DNA from: an uncultured Muribaculaceae bacterium | GTDB lineage: Bacteria > Bacteroidota > Bacteroidia > Bacteroidales > Muribaculaceae | NCBI GenBank assembly: GCA_910579035.1 | Contig: CAJTSR010000006.1 | Span: 51,588-115,587, forward strand | Length of the DNA: 64,000 bases | Direction of reading: 5' to 3' | Shown here: positions 34,422 to 41,154 of the stretch, piece by piece | How positions within the stretch are numbered: the stretch's first letter is position 1 | How the letters are laid out: each line of letters begins with the position of its first letter | The notes under the pieces: model-generated | Seen by the model: only the letters and a program-made list of their open reading frames with translations | The model's database searches: none | What the model was told of the DNA's origin: nothing | Translations under genes and position numbers: made by a program

Positions 34422-35090
34422 ATGACTATAGAATTTGACAACAAGATAATAACGGGCGCTCCGGCTCTCAGGGTGATACTTGTGGAGGCAGAGGTGGTCA
34501 ATCCTCCAACTCCAGATGCGCTTTGGGGCGAGATAGAGGCGGAGGCGGCCAATATACACAAGTCGTTTCCGATGGAGAGTGTGCGCTTGCGCCCGGCAAT
34601 CGACGCCACAAGGGCTGCATACAAAGCTTTCGGGAAGGACCCAAACCGCTATCGGCCAAGCGCGGAAGCGCTGATGAGGCGGGCTGTCAAGGAGATGGCG
34701 CTATACCGAACGTTGGCGATAATAGATTTGATAAATCTGTTGTCGATGCGTTCGGGACACTCCATAGGCGGTTTCGATGCGGACAAGATAGAGGGCGACA
34801 CTCTTACTCTCGGCGTTGGCGAGAAAGACGAGCCTTACGAAGCCATAGGCCGCGGATTGCTGAACATAGAAGGGCTGCCGGTGTTCAGGGACAGCGTGGG
34901 TGGCATAGGCACGCCTACCTCGGATAACGAGCGGACAAAACTCTCCGAAGACACCCGGCGGTTGCTTATGACTATCAATATGTATGGTGATTCTGAGATG
35001 ACTGCCGAAGAAACCGAGAATATGGCGCGGGAGTTGCTCGGCAAATATGCAGGCGCTTCGGATATACGCATAAGCTATTGGAAACCATGA
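34422..35090 (+). CDS. B3/B4 domain (phenylalanyl-tRNA synthetase beta-like) protein
   Basis: A 222-residue stand-alone B3/B4 domain related to the editing region of the PheRS beta chain. Typical elements are RPAIDATRAAYKAFGKDPNRYRPSAEALMRR, LYRTLAIIDLINLLSMRSG, IGGFDADKI and LTLGVGEKDEPYEAIGRG. The family is thought to act in trans on mischarged tRNA or free amino-acid analogues, but its substrate is not settled. The pairing with the tRNA-modifying Sua5 gene (overlapping stop/start) supports a translation-related role. Confidence 0.85.
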   Translation: MTIEFDNKIITGAPALRVILVEAEVVNPPTPDALWGEIEAEAANIHKSFPMESVRLRPAIDATRAAYKAFGKDPNRYRPSAEALMRRAVKEMALYRTLAIIDLINLLSMRSGHSIGGFDADKIEGDTLTLGVGEKDEPYEAIGRGLLNIEGLPVFRDSVGGIGTPTSDNERTKLSEDTRRLLMTINMYGDSEMTAEETENMARELLGKYAGASDIRISYWKP

Positions 35091-35713
35091 AGATTTTAGA
35101 CATATATCCTGATTCTATAAACGAGCGCCATATCGATGAGGCTGTAGCCGCCTTGCGCCGTGGCGAAGTGATAGTATATCCTACAGACACGTTCTATGCT
35201 CTCGGCTGCGACGCGCTCAATAATCGTGCCATTGAGAAGATATGCAGGCTGAAAGGAATTAATCCGGACAAGAATTTGCTGTCGATAGTGTGTTCGGGTT
35301 TGTCGCAGGCAGCCGACTATGCGCGGATAGATAACAGGGCATTCAGGTATCTCAAGGAGTATTTGCCGGGGCCGTTTACATTTATACTTCCGGCGGCCAC
35401 GAGTCTGCCTAAGATATTCAAGGGGCGAAAAAGCGTGGGCGTGCGTGTCCCGGACCATAATGTGGCTCTCGCCTTGGCCGAAGCCTTGGGCAATCCGCTG
35501 ATGAGCGCTTCGGTGCCTGTTGGAGATAGCGAGGATGCCCTCGATGAAGCTTCCGACCCCCGGGCGCTCGGTCTTCGCTACTCCACGGTTCAAGATGTGA
35601 CCGTGGTTATAGATTGCGGAGAAGGAGGCCGGGAGGGCAGCACTATTGTAGACATTACCGACAGTTCGGCTCCGAGCGTTATCAGAGAAGGTCTGCGTCC
35701 GTTTGTCGTGTAG
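35087..35713 (+). CDS. L-threonylcarbamoyladenylate synthase (Sua5/YciO/YrdC family)
   Basis: Makes threonylcarbamoyl-AMP for the t6A37 modification of ANN-decoding tRNAs. 208 residues from the ATG at 35087, which overlaps the upstream stop (ATGA). The YrdC fold is shown by AVAALRRGEVIVYPTDTFYALGCDA, the binding motif LKGINPDKNLLSIVC, PGPFTFILPA and GRKSVGVRVPDH, and the C-terminal STIVDIT. The length fits a YrdC-only enzyme without the Sua5 C-terminal domain. A YciO-type paralogue remains possible. Confidence 0.87.
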   Translation: MKILDIYPDSINERHIDEAVAALRRGEVIVYPTDTFYALGCDALNNRAIEKICRLKGINPDKNLLSIVCSGLSQAADYARIDNRAFRYLKEYLPGPFTFILPAATSLPKIFKGRKSVGVRVPDHNVALALAEALGNPLMSASVPVGDSEDALDEASDPRALGLRYSTVQDVTVVIDCGEGGREGSTIVDITDSSAPSVIREGLRPFVV

Positions 35714-35728
35714 TCAGTATAAGGAATC

Positions 35729-36559
35729 CTATAATATCCAGTGAGGGGATTTGCGGTCAGCGAAATTCTCGGAGAGCGGTATGGCGAAAGGCGATTGAAA
35801 TGTCCGCGCACCGGCAGGACAAGCCTTTACGCAAGCGCAGCATTTTATACACAGGGCGGCATCGGTCGAGAAATCTTCGCGGATAGCGCCGGTGGGACAT
35901 ATCTGCCGGCACTCTCCGCATTCGACGCATCTGTCGGAGTCTAAAGCAGGAATATATACCTTTGGTGTGCTTGCCTGACGGGCTTGATACTCTTTGACAA
36001 ATGAAACGAAATTTTTAACCGATGTTTCGGGCGACGCTTCGTCTTTTAAGTCCGAGGTGTTGACGCTTGTCGGATTGCCCGACTGCAATTTCTCGCGAAT
36101 CAGGCGCCCGAATTCTTCTGCCGATTTCAGATCGGCGTCATCGGGACGTCCTGCTGCGATAGGAGTGCTTTCCGAGCTGTATGAGTGTTCGCAGGGAAAT
36201 GCGGCAGCGGCAACAGGTATGAATCCGCGCTCGCGCACAAAAGCGTCCAAGTCGGTCAAGGCGTTCTCAAAGGCGCGGTTTCCATATACTGCTACGAGAA
36301 TCGCGGGCTGACGGCCTGAGCCTCGCACTTTGTCGAATCGTGCGGCAGCAATCTTTGGCATATGGCCGCCATATACCGGGACTGTGAAAATTACGGGAAG
36401 CTCGCTGTCGCATTTGCCGGACAGCTCAGTCAAAGGTTCCTTGGTGAGATTCAAAGAATAGAGATAGTCGCAATCGTTGGCGTCCATACCATTCTGGATG
36501 GCGCGGGCAATTTTTTCGCCGCCGCCCGTAGGCGAGAAGTACAAGCTTAAAGATTTCAT
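35729..36559 (-). CDS. EFR1-family flavodoxin/ferredoxin fusion protein
   Basis: A 276-residue protein with an N-terminal flavodoxin-like domain (FSPTGGGEKIARAI near the start is the FMN phosphate loop; VIFTVPVYGGHMPKIAA, AILVAVYGNRAFENAL) and two C-terminal [4Fe-4S] motifs, CVECGECRQICPTGAI and CIKCCACVKACPAGAR. This is the EFR1 type, a small electron carrier combining flavin and Fe-S centres. It converges on the Sua5-family gene. The redox partner is unknown. Confidence 0.88.
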   Translation of the reverse strand: MKSLSLYFSPTGGGEKIARAIQNGMDANDCDYLYSLNLTKEPLTELSGKCDSELPVIFTVPVYGGHMPKIAAARFDKVRGSGRQPAILVAVYGNRAFENALTDLDAFVRERGFIPVAAAAFPCEHSYSSESTPIAAGRPDDADLKSAEEFGRLIREKLQSGNPTSVNTSDLKDEASPETSVKNFVSFVKEYQARQASTPKVYIPALDSDRCVECGECRQICPTGAIREDFSTDAALCIKCCACVKACPAGARTFQSPFAIPLSENFADRKSPHWIL

Positions 36560-36596
36560 AACTGCAAATATACAAAATCTTTAGATACAGATTTGA

Positions 36597-36682
36597 GAGG
36601 CTGTGTAATAATGCTCCAAAAACATTGCTGCGGCTATTTGAATCAAGATGTTTTCTTCAAGAAAGAGCTTACACACAGCCTC
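36597..36682. repeat. Short element with inverted ends, possible IS remnant
   Basis: Ends GAGGCTGTGTAA (36597) and TTACACACAGCCTC (to 36682) are inverted with a two-base bulge, and further pairing (GCTC) continues inward. Length 86 bases with no coding frame. It resembles paired terminal repeats of a deleted insertion sequence. No clear target duplication. Confidence 0.4.
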
Positions 36683-36705
36683 AAAATAGTGTCTGTCGGT
36701 GCTTA

Positions 36706-36867
36706 GAGTATGTTTACTTTTAACTCTATGAAATCTTTAGAAGCTTTTTCGGCCTGTTTCAAGCTTTCATTCAGTCGTTATGGAACCCCATAACTCCTTC
36801 ATTCAATCTCAAAACATACTCGAAAAATCATTCTAAATCTTAACATAAGCCAAAAGTAAACATACTC
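36706..36867. mobile_element. 162-base foldback element, MITE-like, flanked by TTA
   Basis: Terminal repeats GAGTATGTTTACTTTT (36706-36721) and its exact complement (36852-36867) are bordered on both sides by TTA (36703-36705 and 36868-36870). The two halves stay similar inward (for example TTTTTCG blocks in both arms) and meet at a central hairpin, GTTATGG-AACC-CCATAAC at 36777-36794. The whole element therefore folds on itself. It encodes no protein. The right TTA is the stop codon of the lipoprotein gene. Confidence 0.55.
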
Positions 36868-37317
36868 TTAGTTTTTAATAGAGTTGAAATCTTCAACTCT
36901 AACTTTGGGGAAAATGTCCAATATCTGAGATTTGGGAAGGGTTGCGGAGCAAGCGCCATTTTCTATTCTCATTTTGACAACGGGTGTAGATACTACTCGC
37001 CCATTGATGCTTATGGCAATTCTCTTCTCAAGATTGCGTTCGGTTATTTCTGCGTACTTTGTGGTATCAGAAAATTTGAATGGCACTGTTATTTCGTCCT
37101 CTTCCGAATGATAAAGTAGCTCGGAAATTCTCACTGTGTCCTCCAGAAGACAAGCGGGTGTTGCATTGACAGAATCTCCATCGACGTAGTTGGATAAAGC
37201 GACTACGACATTTTCGTCAACACTGATGCTGATGGGCTTTTTGGCATCAGTGGAACAAGCAATGACGAAAATTCCGACAATGTTTGCGAGAATGATTGAA
37301 AACACGGTTTTTCTCAT
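36868..37317 (-). CDS. Lipoprotein with SecD P1-head-like domain
   Basis: A 149-residue predicted lipoprotein (signal ending in FVIAC, Cys21). The C-terminal half, from ITVPFKFSDTTKYAEITERN through LEKRIAISINGRVVSTPVVKM and IENGACSATL, resembles the head of the SecD periplasmic P1 domain, whose pattern is T..N..KRLAI.LDG.V.S.P, then I..G.A.I. No membrane helices of SecD are present, so it is not a translocase. It is the last gene of the sigma/membrane protein operon and its stop codon coincides with the TTA flanking the foldback element. Function unknown. Confidence 0.65.
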   Translation of the reverse strand: MRKTVFSIILANIVGIFVIACSTDAKKPISISVDENVVVALSNYVDGDSVNATPACLLEDTVRISELLYHSEEDEITVPFKFSDTTKYAEITERNLEKRIAISINGRVVSTPVVKMRIENGACSATLPKSQILDIFPKVRVEDFNSIKN

Positions 37318-37353
37318 AATATTCTATTTATTAGGGTGTAACGATTGCCAATA

Positions 37354-37911
37354 TTACAGTTCTTCCTTTTCCCAATCTACAAGGCTATTGCATCGCTTAA
37401 TATTGCTTCTATACCATAGGTATTCCAACGCAAATCCAAACAATGTTAAACCCCACACGAAAAACATACTCCAAGTATGGATAAACAAAGGGGTAAAGGA
37501 TAGCCATATGAGCAATGGAATTATCACTATCGCAGTCGCAAGCTCAATATTGCGATATAGTTTTTTGATTGATACTATGGTTGTCAGAATCCCTTTGTTT
37601 GTATCGTCCCACAGATTGATTGACTTGATGGATATATATATCTTGACTCCATAGAGGAGGGCTGTGAATATTGTGGAACACATCGCTATAAGCCACCATA
37701 ATGGGAGCTTTAATGGCGACCATACTGAGGAAGTTGCCATAAGGACAAGGCAAATTATTGTAAATATACCGTCCCACAAAATTCTTTGTAAAAGCCGTGA
37801 TTTTATATCATTCTTTTTTAAGATTATTTTGCGTGATGCCTCTTCACTGATTTGTGAATCAATATGAGGCTTAACCGATTGCCATGCCGTTTTTAAGTCT
37901 TCAAGTTCCAT
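37354..37911 (-). CDS. Predicted four-helix membrane protein, putative anti-sigma partner
   Basis: 185 residues. A cytoplasmic N-terminus (MELEDLKTAWQSVKPHIDSQ, about 1-42) is followed by four hydrophobic helices (about 44-62, 69-91, 122-139 and 143-163) and a charged C-terminus. The start is two bases after the sigma-factor stop. The arrangement, ECF sigma then membrane protein with a short cytoplasmic N-terminus, suggests an anti-sigma factor; no zinc-binding ZAS motif is visible, so this is inference from context. Confidence 0.65.
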   Translation of the reverse strand: MELEDLKTAWQSVKPHIDSQISEEASRKIILKKNDIKSRLLQRILWDGIFTIICLVLMATSSVWSPLKLPLWWLIAMCSTIFTALLYGVKIYISIKSINLWDDTNKGILTTIVSIKKLYRNIELATAIVIIPLLIWLSFTPLFIHTWSMFFVWGLTLFGFALEYLWYRSNIKRCNSLVDWEKEEL

Positions 37912-37913
37912 AA

Positions 37914-38414
37914 TTATACCTCCTTCCGTGATGATAGTTTTTCTTTAATACGATATAGTCGTGATGCAACCGTATTCCGTGGTATGCCCATATTAAAGGC
38001 TATTTCTTCATAGCTTAACTCGTCAAGCCACATCAATATCAAGGCCTTATCCATTGGTTTCAATTGAGAGATCAGAGCATACAGCCATTCAATTTTCTCC
38101 TTATATTCATTATCGGTTTCATCTTGAAAGTGTATGGTGGGGAGGTCCTCCAATGTAAGCATTTTTATCTTAGGGGAGAATCTTCGTAAAGAGAACAAGC
38201 AAGTGTTGATACACACCTTGTATACCCAAGTGGCTTCCGAGCATTCTTGCCGAAAATGGCGATATCCCTTGAATAATGAAATCAAAACCTCCTGCCTGAT
38301 GTCCTCATACGGGATATCGTTATTGGCATAGAAGAAGCTGACGCTGAAAATGATCTTTTCATGTCGTTCTATCATGTCGGTAAAGGATTTATTATAATCA
38401 GAATTATTTACCAT
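37914..38414 (-). CDS. ECF-type RNA polymerase sigma factor
   Basis: A 166-residue sigma-70 family protein with region 2 (about 10-75, DIRQEVLISLFKGYRHFR...TWVYKVCINTCLF) and region 4 (about 105-160, LKPMDKALILMWLDELSYEEIAFNMGIPRNTVASRLYRIKEKL). It has the ECF layout without regions 1 and 3. First gene of a three-gene operon whose base composition is visibly AT-richer than its surroundings, suggesting acquisition by transfer. Confidence 0.88.
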   Translation of the reverse strand: MVNNSDYNKSFTDMIERHEKIIFSVSFFYANNDIPYEDIRQEVLISLFKGYRHFRQECSEATWVYKVCINTCLFSLRRFSPKIKMLTLEDLPTIHFQDETDNEYKEKIEWLYALISQLKPMDKALILMWLDELSYEEIAFNMGIPRNTVASRLYRIKEKLSSRKEV

Positions 38415-38427
38415 TGGTTTCTCTTTA

Positions 38428-38435
38428 CAAAGTTA
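38428..38435 (-). promoter_or_regulatory. -7 promoter element for the sigma-factor operon
   Basis: Minus strand TAACTTTG, 13 bases before the start codon; no -33 TTTG at the expected distance. Confidence 0.5.
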
Positions 38436-38530
38436 GATGCAATATTGCCCAAATAGTTCCCTGAGAAAGTAAAAAAATCAATGGATCTTTTACCATGCGC
38501 CGCAGTTAGTCCACGGAGCGATGGGTATAC

Positions 38531-38562
38531 AAAAAAAGAGCTACCTTTCGGAAGCTCTTTTT
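38531..38562 (-). terminator. Terminator of tRNA-Glu
   Basis: On the minus strand, AAAAAGAGCTTCC, a four-base loop and GGTAGCTCTTTTTT form a stem with one mismatch and a long U-tract directly after the tRNA 3' end. Confidence 0.8.
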
Positions 38563-38563
38563 G

Positions 38564-38636
38564 TAGCGAATCAGGGAATCGAACCCTGGTCTCCACCGTG
38601 AGAGGGTGGCGTGCTAGGCCACTACACTAAATCGCC
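38564..38636 (-). tRNA. tRNA-Glu (anticodon CUC)
   Basis: A 73-base cloverleaf on the minus strand. Anticodon stem CCACC/GGTGG with loop CTCTCAC gives anticodon CUC. The T arm is CAGGG-TTCGATT-CCCTG, the D stem GTG/CAC. The acceptor GGCGATT/ATTCGCT has a G-U at 1-72, as seen in other Bacteroidetes tRNA-Glu, and a U-U mismatch at the sixth pair. The discriminator is A. CCA is not encoded. Confidence 0.92.
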
Positions 38637-38654
38637 ATTTTTTGTTTTGCGATG

Positions 38655-38685
38655 CAAAGTTAAGCAGTATTCCCGGGTTGTGCAA
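38655..38685 (-). promoter_or_regulatory. Promoter of tRNA-Glu
   Basis: Minus strand TTG, 20 bases, TAACTTTG; the -7 box ends 18 bases before the tRNA. Confidence 0.7.
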
Positions 38686-38726
38686 TAGTTGTGTTGCGTT
38701 TTAACATTGTTTTAACACAATTGCGG

Positions 38727-39506
38727 TCAGTCTTTGTTGAGATAGTAGTGCAGGGCGCCGACAAAGAGTGCTCCGCCAGCTACATTGCCGAGTGTGGCGG
38801 GCAGTATGTTGGAGGTGAGCATTGTGGCAATGTCGATATCGGCGCCAAGCATTATTCCGAGTGGTATAAAGAACATATTTGCCACACAGTGTTCATAGCC
38901 GAGTGCCACGAATGCGAACACGGGAATTTCACAGGCAAGGAGTTTTTCACCAAGACGTCGGCCGCTGAGCGCAAGCCATACGGCAAGGCAGACGCACCAG
39001 TTAGCGCCTATTCCCTTGAGGAAAATAATGCCGAAAGATGCTGATGTCTTTGCAGCGGCCATCGACACCAAGGCTTTGGTGTAAACGGGATTCGAGCACA
39101 AGCCTGTGAGAAAGACCATAAAATAGGCGAAAGCGAGCGCTCCTATAAAGTTTCCGAGCCATACGACGCTCCAATTGCGAAGAACCGGCACGAATCCTAA
39201 TTTGCGTTGCAGTAAGGGAGGTATGAGCAGGGCATTATTGCCGGTAAAGAGATCAGCTCCGAGTACCACGACAAGCATAAGGCCGATAGGGAACACAAGG
39301 CCGCTAAGAAGCCGTTGCAGTCCGGGGTTAGAGGCTGTTATTTCGGGGAATCCGAATCCTATTATTACTGATAATGTGCCGCCGAGGGCTATGTAGGCCC
39401 CGGCAAGAATACTGCCGGTCCATAATCGACCGGCAGGACGTGTGCATTTGGCTATGCCTGCCGAGCAGGCAGCCGAGAGTGTTTCGGAAGGTGTTTTAAC
39501 TGGCAT
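38727..39506 (-). CDS. Formate/nitrite transporter family (FocA/NirC) channel
   Basis: A pentameric inner-membrane channel for small monovalent anions (formate, nitrite, hydrosulfide or similar). 259 residues with six membrane helices. The FNT signatures are SILAGAYIALGG in helix 1, LFTGNNALLIPPLL, VWLGNFIGALAFAYFM and GANWCVCLAVWLA. The ATG at 39506 follows the Spy-like gene stop by two bases. The anion cannot be assigned from sequence; formate fits the fermentative setting. Confidence 0.88.
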   Translation of the reverse strand: MPVKTPSETLSAACSAGIAKCTRPAGRLWTGSILAGAYIALGGTLSVIIGFGFPEITASNPGLQRLLSGLVFPIGLMLVVVLGADLFTGNNALLIPPLLQRKLGFVPVLRNWSVVWLGNFIGALAFAYFMVFLTGLCSNPVYTKALVSMAAAKTSASFGIIFLKGIGANWCVCLAVWLALSGRRLGEKLLACEIPVFAFVALGYEHCVANMFFIPLGIMLGADIDIATMLTSNILPATLGNVAGGALFVGALHYYLNKD

Positions 39507-39508
39507 TT

Positions 39509-39997
39509 TCAACGGTTGGGGCCCCGTCGTCCTTCTTCGTGGCGTTCACGGCTCAGGCGGCGGTGGTGGCGCAAGAGTTGTTGTGTGAATTTTTTTTCTG
39601 CATTCTTGAGGGAGAGCAGTTGCCGGGGAGAAAGTATGCTTTTGAATTTTTCGAGATATTCTGTTTCGATTTCTCCTTCTTTGAGTTTCTGGTTGTAGAC
39701 GGCGGTGGCGGCGGCTTCTATCTCGACGTCGGAGGCCGAGGCATTTTCACTTACCTGCCGTTCGAGTTCGCGAGTGTCTGTGCCGATACGCAGCACACGG
39801 TCTTCCATTTCGTCGTATGCGGGAAAGAAGTCGCGCTGCTGTTCCTTGCTTAGCGACAGCTCTTTAGTCAGAAATTCGTGCTTGTATTCGCGTATTTCGT
39901 TGATATAACGGTTGCGGTCTTCTTCGTTAAGCTGCTGAGCCACGGTTGTGGCCACGCTTATGGCGAATAGTGCTATAAAACAGAGTCGGAGATGCAT
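39509..39997 (-). CDS. Spy/CpxP-like periplasmic protein
   Basis: 162 residues with a signal peptide (MHLRLCFIALFAISVATTVAQ) and a helical, highly charged mature part. The repeated L.xE/Q...R pattern (KELSLSKEQQRDFFPAYDEMEDRVLR; LEKFKSILSPRQLLSLKNAEKKF) is of the LTxxQ type found in Spy and CpxP, periplasmic chaperones or envelope-stress sensors. It lies downstream of an ECF sigma/membrane protein pair, consistent with an envelope-stress regulon. Confidence 0.75.
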   Translation of the reverse strand: MHLRLCFIALFAISVATTVAQQLNEEDRNRYINEIREYKHEFLTKELSLSKEQQRDFFPAYDEMEDRVLRIGTDTRELERQVSENASASDVEIEAAATAVYNQKLKEGEIETEYLEKFKSILSPRQLLSLKNAEKKFTQQLLRHHRRLSRERHEEGRRGPNR

Positions 39998-40014
39998 ATG
40001 GCTTGGCTGATAGC

Positions 40015-40515
40015 TTATTGAGGTAGTATAACGTCGGCGGCTTCAGTTTCCGAGTCGGGCGTTATGGCTGTGAAATCTTCAAAGTCGAATGGCTCGTCTG
40101 TATTGAGGCTGCCGTCTTCTATCATTTGGTCGACAAGTTCCCAGTCGTCAACGTCGTTATAGATGTAATTATCCATAAAGTCATCGTTCATAAGGGCTTC
40201 GGCCAATACAGGGTTGCTGTCCATGGGCTGAAGGCGGTTGGCGCCTGTCATCATAGTGAACATTTGCAGCATAAGCCATACGCCGGCGAACATAGCGGCC
40301 ATATATACATAGGGCCTGACAATGTTCCATAGCGGTCTTTTGCCTTCGGTCTTGATTTCGTCCGGGTGTTCAAGCTCGGGCCTTTCGGGGAGCATGGCCG
40401 CCATCTTGTCGGCAAAAGAGTCGAAGTAGCCATCAGGCACACTGAGTCCGGCCGAGGGAACGGCCAGACCGTCTTTCCGGGCTAATTCAAGTATGTTTTG
40501 ACGTTCGTTTGCCAT
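40015..40515 (-). CDS. Predicted single-pass membrane protein, putative anti-sigma factor
   Basis: 166 residues. N-terminal cytoplasmic region (about 1-65, including VPDGYFDSFADKMAAMLPE), one hydrophobic helix (about 69-89, VYMAAMFAGVWLMLQMF) and an acidic C-terminal domain. The VPxGYF element in front of a single helix is common in Bacteroidales proteins encoded next to ECF sigma factors. Directly downstream of the sigma gene, upstream of the Spy-like gene. Anti-sigma role is inferred. Confidence 0.7.
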   Translation of the reverse strand: MANERQNILELARKDGLAVPSAGLSVPDGYFDSFADKMAAMLPERPELEHPDEIKTEGKRPLWNIVRPYVYMAAMFAGVWLMLQMFTMMTGANRLQPMDSNPVLAEALMNDDFMDNYIYNDVDDWELVDQMIEDGSLNTDEPFDFEDFTAITPDSETEAADVILPQ

Positions 40516-40560
40516 ACGATGTATCTTTTAATTGATAAGACTCGTTGCGGGGCTGATGGT

Positions 40561-41112
40561 TTAATCTAATTGTTCGAGATATTGCTCGATTTTTTTTGTT
40601 GCAAGGTGATACGATGCTTTCAGGGCGCCTACCGATGTTCCAAGTATCTGCGACATATCCTCGTATTTCATATCGTCGAAATACTTCATGTTGAATACAA
40701 GCCGCTGCTTCTCAGGCAGGCGTGCGACAGCCTCTTGCAGGCGTTCTGCAAGGCTGTCGCCGTCTATATCGGGTTGCGCGGCTATGTCGATAGTGCCTTC
40801 GTGCTCGTCCAGCGAAATTCCGGCTCTCTTTTTTTCGCGTTCGATGAAGCTGATACTTTCATTAATGGCTATTTTGTAAAGCCATGTCGAAAGCCGGGCT
40901 TCGCCTCTGAAATTTTCGAGCGAGCCCCATGCTTTCATAAAGGTGTTTTGGAGAAGATCGTTGGCGTCGTCATGACTTCGCACCATACGCCTGATCTGCC
41001 AGTAAAGAGGCTCGGAGTAGAGCTTTATCACTTCCGTAAAGGCTGCGCGAACAGTGTCCGGCTGCCTTAGCCGGGCTATGAGTTCGGGACTTGCTTCGGG
41101 TATTGATGCCAT
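40561..41112 (-). CDS. ECF RNA polymerase sigma factor (RpoE-like)
   Basis: 183 residues. Region 2 includes DANDLLQNTFMKAWGSLENFRGEARLSTWLYKIAINESI (the -10-binding DxxNDLxQxTF pattern) and region 4 includes LPEKQRLVFNMKYFDDMKYEDMSQILGTSVGALKASYHLATKKI. Classical ECF layout. Heads a sigma / membrane protein / Spy-like / FNT channel run on the minus strand. Confidence 0.92.
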   Translation of the reverse strand: MASIPEASPELIARLRQPDTVRAAFTEVIKLYSEPLYWQIRRMVRSHDDANDLLQNTFMKAWGSLENFRGEARLSTWLYKIAINESISFIEREKKRAGISLDEHEGTIDIAAQPDIDGDSLAERLQEAVARLPEKQRLVFNMKYFDDMKYEDMSQILGTSVGALKASYHLATKKIEQYLEQLD

Positions 41113-41154
41113 TGCGGAAGATTAATGAGAATGCAAAAATAGCAAAAAAATCGG

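Larger units (their letters stand above)
36560..36867. other. Non-coding stretch with two inverted-repeat elements
   Basis: About 308 bases between the EFR1 gene and the lipoprotein gene without a convincing coding frame. It holds two separate inverted-repeat structures, annotated individually, and little else. Confidence 0.6.

Noticed and set aside
38689..38720. Inverted TTGTGTT/AACACAA after the FNT channel gene
   Set aside because: Seven-base arms with an 18-base loop are too weak to call a terminator.
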